A DNA stretch of 64,000 bases, taken from Trogon surrucura (Eukaryota; Chordata; Aves; Trogoniformes; Trogonidae). A program made the translations under genes and the position numbers. Below, piece after piece: positions 19,745-31,848 of this stretch (its first letter is position 1; the number at the start of each line of letters is the position of its first letter). The stretch is taken from the NCBI GenBank assembly GCA_020746105.1, contig CM036617.1, forward strand, positions 143,572,518 through 143,636,517, read 5' to 3'. The notes under the pieces were generated by a model. It saw only the letters and a program-made list of their open reading frames with translations, made no database searches and was not told the DNA's origin.

Positions 19745-22700
19745 CAGAAGAGCTACAAGGTTCCACAGTGATTTCTCCTTCACTTTAACTCATTTATTCA
19801 CAAGGCCACTGCACTTCTTGAGTAACTATCTCCTTCACCTCTTTTGACTATATCTCCAGTGTGCCCTCTTAAAAGGTGCATTTGAAGTCAGAATCTTCTT
19901 CTTTATGTAACAAAAATAAGAAGCACTTCCATGATTAATACGGCAAAATGATTAGTCTTAGTTCTGTCATGTTGCTTCACCCATCTCTACTTGTGGATGC
20001 TAGCTGGCACAGTGGAACCTGTCTGGATTGTGACTAGCACTCATTTGGGCATCACAGTCAAGCCTGTCTAGCAGATGACCCCAGCTTTGCTGAATGTGCT
20101 AATCTCTGAAAGGTCAGAAGATTGTGTAAGGGAGTGGAAAATCAAAGATCATCTTAAGACTAGCTCACAAAAACTACATTTGTATTGTCCTGGGAAGGAC
20201 TTATCTTCTTTCTGAAAATTATTCTAATGCACATGTGTGGGAATACTTAAGCCACATGTGGCATCTGGTGAAAATAAAGATTTATTTTGGCTGAACTGAC
20301 TGTATTAGCAGATAGAGATACAGCTTTGAACTAGATCTTAGTTCATAGCCTGCTGCTGCCTTGGGATTAATTTCAGAATTTCTGTTTGTTTTTAATATGG
20401 AGAAATTACTTGCAGCTGATTTTTTAAGGTCTTTGTATTCTTCAAACAGGCAAGCTACTGAAAAGAGATGGGAAAGTTAGAAAAGACTGAAAGTGACAGT
20501 GATTTTAGATCATCTCAACTATACTTTTTGGTTTCTGTTTTAAAGAAGGGTTATCCTAACTCTGCAGAAATTAATAGCCAACTTGAAAAGAGATGGAGTT
20601 TCATGCACTTATTCTTGCCGTGCTGTGTCTTCACTAGACAGCTCTCTCTTGCTTCGTGGACATGTTAGAGCTGCACCATTACCTTCTGCATCCCGCTGTC
20701 TTTTGCTATGACTCTCCTTTACCAGGACGTTCTGTGGGCTGTTGGACCATGTTTGCCTGGCTTTGTCCAGGAGGCAAAGTGAATGCATGCAGAGGCAGAC
20801 AGATAGGCAATGAGATATCTAGTCTTGCCATTGATTATTGCTCTTTTATTCTGTTTTGAGCATGTCTTTCTTCCAAAGGCGAAATAGAAAACATAGTGGG
20901 TAGCAGTGGAGGCTAGCAGGGGAATTTACCACAGTAGAGGAGGGGAACAGAACGGAGCTCCTTGGTTGGCAAAATTCAGACTGGACAAGTTTCAGTGATG
21001 GAGAGCAAGACTCAAACAAACTTTTAGACACTCACTCTCATATATATAGGCCTGTACTTGCCCAGTTACCTCTGTAGCACCTCTCACTCTCTGATGTAAC
21101 TGGTTGCCTCATCTGTGACTTTCCTGCATCTTACACACAAGGTTAGAAAGCAAGAAAGGGACCCCAAAGGACATTATCAGTTGAGTATGCCTACATCAAA
21201 AGTAACATTATTAACAATCTCCAAATGCAGTCCAACGGTGTTGCCTCTCCCCACATGAAGTCTCTCTAATTGTCCCCTTCCATAGCTACAAATAACCCAA
21301 TCCACATTACTGGATTAAAAAGAAACCCCAAGCTTTAAAGCTATGAGAATATCTTTGCACAGTGGGAGCACAGATTCTCATAGCCAGTCTGAGTTTCTGT
21401 CCCACAAAGCTACTGTCTTCCCATCTCATGTGCTGTCATGCAAACAAGAAAAGGTCATTTCCTGACATAAAAAAACCCCAAAACTATTTGCCTTGCCCCC
21501 ACTGGAAGGAGGGGATTGTGGGTGGGCAGATGAGGTGGGCAGCAGGAGGTATTTCTATGTCTTCACTCCATAATAGTCAAACTGAGTCTGTTTTTCTTCT
21601 GTGACTCAAGTCAAAGATTTCAAAGTAGTTTTTTATGCATCCCGCTTCACTGTGGGATCTCTTCAGATCTGACAAACCAACCAATCGTATGTCATCATTT
21701 GGCCTTCTAGGCAAACCACAGCATACTGTAGAGAGGGTTTTGAGTGGGTGGTACTTACAACTAACATTAGTGCCTAGAGATGTTATTAAAAGAATAAAGC
21801 TTCCTAGGGGTTTATTCTTTTGATTAAAGAGACCAGGATATTACCATTGTAACTGTAATTTTTCTATCCAGAGCTCACTTTATTTTTAACTGAACTTGGT
21901 TGGTTCTGAATTTTATGATCTAGTTTTCTGTAGTGCATGTAATCCCACTGACCTCACTTCTCTGCTGTAAAAATTCAAATAAAAGGAAACTTATAAGAAT
22001 TGCATAGATTTGTCTGCATTTATGTCATCATGTCTGATAGCAAAATTTGGCCTAGACAGAAACAGCTTGTTGCTCCACTCCATCATAGAGACTGGACCAA
22101 GCGATTTCACCTGAAAGTGCATGACACAGAGTGCTGTAGGATCCCTTGGAAAGAAAAGTAACATGTGAAAGACAGTTCAGTCCAGGATAGTGGGGTTTTT
22201 TAACTGTTTTGAATACTCCTTCCAGTTTCCTAGACAAAGATAAATGAACCTGAGGAGATAACAGTCAATGTATATATCAAGGAGTGAGTGAACTCATCTT
22301 AAAAAATATAACTATTATATTTCAGACCTGTAGCCACCCCGAAACAGACTCTTGCCTCTTTTTAAACTCTCTTAGTTCTGAGGATTTATGAACCATGTTT
22401 CTACTCTCCACTACTTCCAAGTAATTGGGACAAATCTCTTGCCCCAGATGAGCTCCCAGCCCTCTGGCTTTACCAGTCCTGTAGCTTGCTTACAACTGGG
22501 CTAACCATGGGAGCAAGACTTACACATTTGTGTAGAGTTTTTCATCCTTAATCCATACCTGAGGTACTGGTTAGATTTTTCAAATGTTACTCATAATCTG
22601 ACAACTAGTCTGTCTGAAGACTTGTCTGTCTGGTCCATTTGAAATTAATTGATGATCTCAAACTAGTTCCATCTGAACAGATACAGTTTCTTCCAAGCAA

Positions 22701-25700
22701 CTGTCATGGATGCCTTTGATTGAAGAAATGAGAGGAATGATCAAAATTCTTCTTCAGAGAGGTGGTTACAGGTATGAAGCCACGTGTTGGGATGTGTGCA
22801 GCAAGGTTGTAATCTGAGGGTAGGCCCAGGTCTGAGAAGGTTGTCTGCCCCTTTTCAGGGCACATTTGCTGAGAGGACAGAAAGGGAAAAAGGATTTATG
22901 TGGCAAAGAATGATTGAAGGGACGTATACTCAGGATATCATTTCAGACAATCATCTTGAAGTACAAAAACTAGACTTGGTCTTGCTAGTAAACTGACCCA
23001 TCTGTCCATCACTCCTGACTCGGCATCTGTCATCAATAATATACTAATAGTGCATTAAATTTTAAAAGACATCAAAGAAGGAAACTGAACACTAGTGAAT
23101 GACTTTCTGTTATACATAGTATTTAAATAGCACTGTGGAGACAGGCAAGGTGAAGAACTTTGGGGAAGGTCAGCCTTTAGAAGACATGGGAAGAACAAAC
23201 TATTTTTTGCTGCTTTAGATTCTTGGCTGCTCTGCTGCCCACAATTTACTTCTAGATGGAGAGTACCATAGAGTCTGTAATGGTACATGTCTTATTTTAC
23301 TTTGCATTTAAATCTAAATATGCAAAGGCAGATGTTTGTATGGTCTTTTTCTCACTGAAAGAAATCTCACTGGCAAATATTCAAGGTGATCAAACAGACA
23401 AAATAGTCTCATCTCAGACTGAATGTCACAGTAGTGCATAATTTTTAAAACCGAGCAAAAAACAGCTAGGGAACTTAACAATTCACTTTTTTATTCTCAC
23501 TCCTAAAATGCTGAATCCATTTCAGTCACAGCTGGGGACATGGACAGCCAACAACAACACATCGCTCCTAGCATGATACCTTTTTATATCCTCTTCTGGG
23601 ATGCATCAAATGTTAATGACCAAATTATGACCCTTTCCACCTCCCTTCCTGAAAACATAGCATTTTTGCCAATAGCCATCAGCCAAGGTTTTATAAAATG
23701 TGCAGCATAGGATTGTGCATAAATATGAAAGCACCTTTCATATTATCAAACAGGTTGATTCTCATGCATCTGCTGGTGACCTTAAAGCTGGTAAGTACTT
23801 GGCACCTTAGAGATAAAATGACAGTTAGATATTGGTACAGGTTGAGTACTTCAGCATCAGTTTCCTTCTCTGAAAACTTCTGGCTAGTGTCCTTAACCTT
23901 ACCTTTGACTTTCCTTACGGAGAAGTAGTGGCACTTTTTAAAATAAATACCACTATTGTCAATAGCAATAAATCTGTACACGAGGTGCAGAGTCAAATTT
24001 TAATATTGTTATGGTACAAAGGGAATGTAGAACACCCTTGTTTACTTTTTAAAATCATGATGTACTCATGCCTTATCCAGCTATACATTTAATATTACCT
24101 GAAGGAAAAGGAGACAGAACATGTCACTGAGGCTCACGTAGTTTTGACTGATCCATTGGTTATTGTTTCATTCTGTCCTCACAAGTGAGAAAGCAGTGAT
24201 AACAAACGACCTGAAAAAGATGTAGGGGTAGAGCTTAAAGAATCACTGAAACTTTTTTTTTTTTTACAATGACTTTATTCAATGCTTTTAGCCTTTCCGA
24301 TTATGAAGAATTAAGTGTTATGTCTTATGGGAATAAAATTCATTGTGAGGTTAGGATCAAATTCTGCTGTAGCTACTTCAGAAAAATCTTCAAACTTTCC
24401 TCTACCCTCCACTTTCAGAAAATAGACTGGGCTAAGGAGCAAGGCAGTGGTGGAAAAATATATCCCAGAACTTCCTGAAAGAGAAGGCATATCAGATTTA
24501 CTTCAATATTCTTTGTTTTCCCATTTGCTCTGCTACAGTAAGTTATGAGAGCATCTGTTAGCAGCAAGAAAATGTAATTTTGTCTTCTCAGTAAGAAGTT
24601 GTATTGAAAATTCAAAGTGTGATCAATGAGAACGTTTTTGAAGGATTTTGGAGGAGTATGATTTAGGTCATGGGGCAAAACCTGGAGTCCAGTGAAGTAA
24701 ATAGGCTCTTGACCTTTAACTTAAAGTTTCTCGCTTTTATCTGCCAACGTCATACACTTTTCCTTTACTTTAGACCTTCCTACAGTAAAATACAGAGGAA
24801 AATTGCTCCCCATCCTGAGGACATTTTACAACCACCAACAAAAAAAGTCTTTAGTTTCTGGGTAGTGCAAAAACTATTTTAAAACTAGAAATTGGCATAG
24901 GGTGGTCTTTTCACTTTTGACCACTTCTGAGTCTGACAAAACCAGTAATGATGACAGTAAATTTTCATCAGCCAGCATCATGAGGCAACTTTCAATGAAT
25001 ACTGGTGATGTTTTGGCTACAAAACTTTTACTCATTAATGATGTATGGAATCATTCAAAGGTTTCTTGATTTATTCTTGATTAAGTAGCTAATGATTTTT
25101 TTCACTCTCAGCCGTTCTATACCAGCCCTTGGGAATCCTGAAACTGTAAAATCTGTGTCTTTATAAACTTATTTTTGTTTCAGTGAGGCATACATGTTAG
25201 TCTTTCATTGAAGTGTTGCTCCAGAAACAGTGAGTTGTTCCCAGCTGACATGATGTTCAAGGGCTGCTGTAACACTGTTCATGTGTGCTAGTGTGAAGAT
25301 CAATTTGCTTTAGGGACTGGTTACACGTGCTGAGATACATGACGCATTGGCTGGCACTGGTTTTGATTTAAAAATCATAACAGAGAAACCACTAACAACC
25401 TTTAAGCAATGCCTCAACTATTTAGAGTGCATAATAAGAAATTACAGAAAATTTGTAAACTGCACAAATCCCACCAGAACGTCAAAATTTATTACAGCTG
25501 TGGGACAAGAAGTCAACTAGTTGCACTGAAGGGACTTAAATTACCATGTTTTAATTAAATTCAGATAAACTAACGACACAAAAGCAGCAATCTGTAGTGG
25601 CTGTCCAGTAAACTATCTGAAATTAATGTTGGCACAATCAACTTCTTCCTCGGCATTAATATCTTTAGTACTACATATTGCACTGTCATAAGAAATCCGA

Positions 25701-28290
25701 AGAGAAAGTGCAAGAACAAATAGATGGCATCTCAGCTACAGTCTTACCGCTGGAGGAAGACTCACTGCTCACAAGGAGGTAAAATGGCCAGTAGCATCCC
25801 TCATGAAGAAATTGAAAAATTGATGTCTGATACCTTGTCCTGTCAGTCAGATGTCCATCACTGTGCTGTCAATCCAGCTTCTCTGTCAAGCACTAGATCT
25901 ACTTCTTGAAACAGATTTGTTCCAAATAATTTGACACTTCCTATCCCTTTCATGTGTCCTCCCTTTGATCATGGTGTGTAGTTCATTGCTTTGCATGGTC
26001 AGACACATTTGCTTTTTCAATACATTCAGAGACTGCAGAACGAGGTTAATTTTGTGTTACTTCAGTACAGAGAAAAGGATTTAAAAGAGCAACAGAACTG
26101 GACAGGACTGAACTGCCATTATCTCCAGTTCTGCTGCAGAACAACATAATACCAAATCCATTTTTGAGCATATATCAGATTCAAGAAACTCAATAAATAG
26201 GCCATGCCCTTAAAGTAGCATAGTCTGCTGCACCCAGAAGAGAAACACAGCACAGAGCACTGCATCAATCCTCCCTTTGGAGCATTTTATGGAAAACTAT
26301 GGCACATTCCACTCCTTTCTGTAGGAGCTCCCACAGACATGAAAACTGAATGTCTTTAGGGAAATTTTTGGACAGCTGAGCTACTTGACTCATCAAGTAA
26401 AAATTTCTATGCCCTCCCTTCCCAGTCTCCTTCTCTCTTCTACTCCACTCCCCCATTTTCAAAATGGCATGCTGAACCACCTTGTAAAATGAAAGGCTTC
26501 CCCCCGATTAAAGCATAGAAAAAGTGGGCAAGATATCTGCAGAACTAGAAGTACTACAAAGTGTTCCAGGCTGCTGTTGCCCAGTTCATTTTGTTTGCTT
26601 AGAAGGTGGTGCAAACACTTGTAAGCTTTTCCTCAGGTGCAAACAGAAGGAAAACAACTATTCACTCAAAAACTGATTAAGGATATAAAGTCATCCAGCC
26701 ATCCCACGCTGCACTGACTCAGCCTGGTCTGTAAAATTCATGTATGAGCTTAAGGAAGCCACACACTTACTAACACCCTAGTCTAAAAGCTTTATCTAAG
26801 GAGAACATTGTTTGGTTATTTCAAAACTGTTTCATCTTTTTTTCCTATTCCCTGCGAAGTATGAATTTCAGAGGAGATGAAGACATTTCTGGGTAAGTGC
26901 TTGATCTAAAGGCCAGATCTAAAAGACATTTAGTCCCCTAACGTGCATTTCAATACTTTCCTTCCACTGGGAAATTACTATTCTACATGCTGTGAGTGTC
27001 ATACCAGTAAGAATACCAGTGAGATAAATTCAAGTGCCTTTTACATGCACAGTTAGAACCTTATCTTGTTGTTTGTGTTTTTATTTTTATTGCTAAGCCA
27101 AGGTTCAGTAGTCAGCTTCCTTTTTTTCTCCGAATCTGCAGCTGCTTGGTGGACTATCCATCATGTTTATTACAGTGACATTTCTATACGTCATTCTCTT
27201 ACACTAATCAGAAACAGACCAAGTGAGAAAGAAATTGCTCCACAGGGATGAGGACTATTGCTGTAAACAATGTGTGGAATAAGAGTGGAATTCAATGCAA
27301 GAGACACTGTACTTGTTTACACGTGTTGAACTGATGTCTTTTATCTGTAGGAAACATTGCATCTCTTTGTTGTGGTCATTTATGGTCATAACCAACAACG
27401 CTCTGCAGAAAGCCTGTAAGCAGTGAAGCAGTCCCACTGTTCCCACTATTGTCATTAAACTGCATAAAGCCAATCACCCACCATAGTGCTGTGATGAACT
27501 GGAGCCCAGCAGCTTGAAAACAGAACTTGATCTATGAGTACTAGGACTTATGAAGCCTAGTTTCTTATGAATATATGTTCTGGACACCCTATATCCTCAC
27601 ATTACAATAACCTCATCCTTCTCCACCCTCCCTGAAGAACTTCCCCAGATGTGAGAGTGATTCGTTCCAACCTGCCCAAACCACCCAACCCCATAATATC
27701 TTCTGCCCTTTTCACCTCCTACTTACCATTGGCAGCCTTGCTAGCTCATCAGGAGATGGGCAGTACTGCCAGAATTTCACATTATGGCTTTCCTGTTTGC
27801 TTGACTAACTGCTGCTTCCCACTTGTTACATGAAGTAAAGGTAGCCAGTAGGAGCCAGAAGGTAGCCAAGATGGAACTCCTCCTTCAGGGCTGTGTCAGA
27901 GTCTTTTCCTTCCTGCTGTCCCCAAGTTATCAGTTTTCACAACTAATACTGGCTTATTGTCTTTGAGACCACTATTCCTCTCTCAGGTTTACTTGATGGA
28001 TTCAGCCTGTTGATTCAAAGGTTATTAAAAAAAAATGCAGGGAGTCAAACAGGTATCATGAGCAGGGAAGTCCCTCTTCCTCAGAAAATCAGGCTACTTT
28101 TTATTCTTGAGCTAAAATGGCCTTCACTCTAGTTCTTCTACCACTTTTGCCTTTGGAGCAAATTTTGTCATTTATTTTGCAAGGCAAGTATTATTAAAGG
28201 AAGTACTTGAAATATGTGGTCACAGTGAATGGCAATACATGCAGTTAGCAGGATTTTAGGACCTTGATTTCTTCGCTTTTAACTGAGGGA
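19745..28290. other. non-coding stretch, no gene seen
   Basis: About 8.5 kb with no recognisable coding exon, RNA gene or young repeat. It contains a T13 run (24253-24265) and many short open frames of at most about 101 codons at chance level. Very old, unrecognisable repeats may be present. Confidence 0.6.
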
Positions 28291-28295
28291 AGGTT

Positions 28296-28307
28296 TAGCT
28301 CAGCAGG
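28296..28307 (+). promoter_or_regulatory. pol III A box of SINE copy B
   Basis: TAGCTCAGCAGG fits TRGCNNAGYNGG at every position. Confidence 0.85.
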
Positions 28308-28339
28308 TTGAGCGTGGTGCTTGAAACACCAAGGTAGCG

Positions 28340-28350
28340 GGTTCGATTCC
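28340..28350 (+). promoter_or_regulatory. pol III B box of SINE copy B
   Basis: GGTTCGATTCC is a perfect match to the B-box consensus, 44 bp from the start of the A box as in a tRNA gene without an intron. Confidence 0.85.
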
Positions 28351-30160
28351 CGTTCGGTTCTCACATGTGATGCCTGACCTAGTCACGAGGTGGCGTCCCT
28401 GCTCACAACAGGGAGGTTGGATTAAAATGATCTCTGAGGTCCCTTCCAGCCCAGGCCAATAAGAACTCTTCAGATTGTGGTTAACTGTTTGGGGCCATTA
28501 CTGGCCACCTGTCACTTGGACTGGTTTTTGATATTAATGAGAATATTAATAATAAGTAGGAGCTTAATATATACATACCCCAAATCCACATTTTCTTCAT
28601 GGTTCTTCCACTCTAAATACAATGGTAATGTTTTCAGCAGGTCTCTCTGGTGTCTAAATCGAAGATGTTCTGTAAAAACTTCCAAATAGTATTGGAGCAT
28701 TTATGTATCTTTATCAACCAGTGTGTGACTTCAAGAGCAGCAGTTACAGGAAACTCCCAGTCACATCTAGGAACAAAAGTATGTATATATACATAATTAT
28801 ACACATCTAATTTGTATAGTTATAAATACACATATAAAGACAGATAAAATACATAATCAAACATATTCAATGCTGTTCTGATCTATGAATTAATCATGTA
28901 TTGTCACCCACTACTGACACAAATCTTTGAAGTCTTTTCCCACATACTAAGACTTTAATTTTTCAGTAACTGCCCGGCTGTTATATGTTGATCTTGCATT
29001 CAGTTAAGCCCATTGGAAATTTGGATTGTTGATACAGTTCAGCAGTTTAGTCCTTAAAAGCTGGATACATCATCAGTGATATCACTAAGATGTCCTCATT
29101 TACTTGCAAGGCTATGATTTTATAAAAAGTGAATTGCCTTAGAAAGACATTGGAAGAGGAAAAGTATGCTGCAACAAAAACTATACTACTTCTTTGTTTG
29201 TCTGAAACCATAGCTTTTTTCTTTGGTAGGAGCGATAAGCTCATCCCAGATTATGTTGGGCACTTTGTCCAAAGCAGTAAAGAAAGACACAGCTTTCCAT
29301 TCTCTTCCAGGAGCAAAAGTAGGGTAAGAGAGTGTGGGTGAAGAGAAACTAGTAACACATCTGCTGAGGGAAAAAGGTTCTTCCTTAAGCCTGAGAAATA
29401 TCATGCCCTGCAGCCTGGGAGGCATGACATTAGGCTTCTTGCAATTAAGAGGAAGGAAATTATGTATGTGAAGCTGAGTAATGCAAACCAGAGAGGAAGA
29501 ATTTCCCCTCCTCCTCTTCAGATGATTGTGTGTCGTTTGATTTCAGAATGTGGGTTGATTACTAGACATTTCCAAACCCGTCTTTTTCCTAAACATTGCC
29601 CTCCTAAGAGCATCTTTTCTACAAGTAGTCCCAATATATACTGTTCTGAACTATCTAAAATATCTCGACAAAGCTCAGCTTTAATGCTCATAAGGAAGCT
29701 TAACAAAATCCCCCAGGTGCCAGAGGCTCAATTTGTACAGCGTTGTTTGAGGCTTTTCTTTCTAGTGCAATAGAGCTCACTCCAAACTTCTTGAACCCAC
29801 AACACACTCTTGTAAGGACTAGGCCAGCTCTGTGGGTGCCATTCTCCTAGCAGATGCCAGGCTGTTGTCTGTGGAGGCCATGTCTTTTATTGATGGTTCA
29901 AAATGGTGCCTGACCAGCAGCGAAAGAAACTTGCCCTCTTTTCCTCCCTGTCTCCAGCCCCAAATTCTCACCAAGTGACTCTCCTGAACTGGTGAGAATG
30001 CACGTCAGTCTTTGTGCTGCAGCTGCCAAGAAGGCTGTGAATGGTGCTTGTGGTTTCTGTAATGTGGACACCTGCCCCATAAGGTCTGGCCTGAGACCAC
30101 CAGCTAATTCTGTGCTGGCCACCTGACAGTAATGCGCAGCCATTTGCCTTCCTTTCAAAG

Positions 30161-30182
30161 TGTGTGTCTGTGTGTGTGTGTG
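30161..30182. repeat. (TG)n microsatellite
   Basis: About eleven TG units with one C interruption. Confidence 0.9.
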
Positions 30183-31828
30183 AAAGGCCGTATTTCTTCT
30201 CTTTTATTGGTCTTTTTTTCACCTACTGCCAGATAAACAGCATGGGATAAGAGTCTGCTTCATGCCTGACATAATTTTGAATTTATTAACTTGCCATTCT
30301 TTTTACTCTTGATAGAACTTGACAGGCGAGCAGACAAGCACCTAAATTAACTTAGCTCCCAACCAGCACCTAGACGGGCCAAGAATAACACAGAGATAAA
30401 TTGGAGGGGTTGAGGATGGTGATGGAGTCAAAAAGGAGTGTGGGGGGGGAAGAGCATGAGAGGAGGGAAAAAAGTGAACTTTGGACTGGAGAAGTTTTTA
30501 AAAAAATTATTATTCAAAGCATAACAACATGACAGAAGACTGCCAGAAAAACCTCATTTGTGTGAAGAGGGCAGCGCGTATGCAGTGGGAAAAATCCAGA
30601 CGCACATTTGCCTCTGGGACAACACAGATTTAAACGCAAGGCAGCTTCGTAAATGGAAATGAATGCAGTGACCTCAGCTCAGGTCGCAAGAGAGTAGAAG
30701 CCCACCAGGTTATGAAACTATTGCTGAATTAGGCATGTTTGGCAGAACGAGAGCTTGGGAGAGGCCCAAGGATGAGCAAGTTCTGCGGGTTTGATTTCAT
30801 TTCGAAGGAGGGTGGTCTTTCCATTCCAGGGTCAGCAGCAGGACAGTGCAGTGGGTGTAGAGGTGGAAAGGGAAGCACACCATTTGGCTGACTGTCATGA
30901 CCTCTGGATAATTGGAGATTTAACTTTCCATGTCTCAACACTCCCTAAATCTTCCCACACAAGCCAAGTCACCAAAAAAATAGATGGAGGAAAATCTTCA
31001 TAGGTGGAGGAAGATACATAATAGATGTGCTATGACACTCTTATTTGTCAGCTATCCTATCACAACAGACACCAGTTACTGAAGTTTGTAATAGAAGGGT
31101 AATTTTTTCTGTTGTTCACACCTGAAAGCTGCAATAGATAGCATGTCAAACTGAAAGTACTTGGAGTGTATGGGAAGTGAGTACAGTGAGTATTGGTTAG
31201 AATTATAAAGAACGGTGATTTATGTCTGGAGCAAAGGAATGTGTGCACATACACACAAACTTGGAGCTACAAGCTGTGTTTCAGAGGCACCACATCTTCT
31301 TCAGAGTCAATCTTTATGACTTTGTCCCATACTTCTTCAAGATACGGCAAGGCAAAAGCAGTGAAGCAAGGTAAAATCGGTTGCACAGTGATAATTATAG
31401 GGCGCATGCACCTACGTCTAAAGCAAAGAGAGTTAAAAGCTTGTCAGATACAAAACTCCCCAAAGCTCACAGAGGTTTGAAAAACAGGTTCAAGTCTGGG
31501 ATGTAAACAGGACTTCAGAACCGTTCTCTTTGCTATACAAAATAATGTAATTCGGTAAGGTGGTTAGTAAAAAGCAATAAACTTTAAAAATGTAGATATA
31601 TGTGAAATAAGAGGTGGAACTTTACTTTTATGAAGGATGAGAGAAAAATGTCCCAGCCAAGCTTGTGAATTTGCATTTGCAGGAATCGTATAAAGTACTG
31701 CCACTTTAAATGTTTTCTCAGGAGAAGTAAATATTTAATGTTATACTTAAATATCCTAAGTAATTACCCATGTTCCTCTAAAAAAGTGCCCCACAGGGTG
31801 TCTCAAGACTGTCTCTTTCTGATAGACA

Positions 31829-31848
31829 GTACCTCTGCAGAGAGGTAC
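31829..31848. repeat. 8-bp stem, 4-base loop inverted repeat
   Basis: GTACCTCT, loop GCAG, AGAGGTAC. A perfect short hairpin with no sign of a functional RNA around it. Confidence 0.7.

Larger units (their letters stand above)
28291..28459 (+). mobile_element. tRNA-Ile-like/CR1 composite SINE, copy B
   Basis: Sense-strand sister of the element at 3846-4030. It has a tRNA-like head with perfect A box (TAGCTCAGCAGG) and perfect B box (GGTTCGATTCC), the same CTTGAAA anticodon loop flanked by a GGTG/CACC stem, and the same linker (TGCCTGACCTAGTC, then GGTGGCGTCCCTGC). The CR1 part contains AACAGGGAGGTTGGATTAAA and GAGGTCCCTTCCAGCCCAGG. The terminal octamer repeat is absent: the match stops at about 28459 (CCAGGCCAAT), so the tail has been lost or mutated. 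This copy could still be bound by TFIIIC, but it lacks the tail thought to be needed for CR1-driven copying. No target-site duplication visible. Confidence 0.9.

Noticed and set aside
28291-28365. A genuine tRNA gene
   Set aside because: The tRNA-like head lacks a pairing 5' acceptor strand, has a changed anticodon loop and is fused to a linker and CR1 tail shared with a second copy: it is a SINE, not a tRNA gene.
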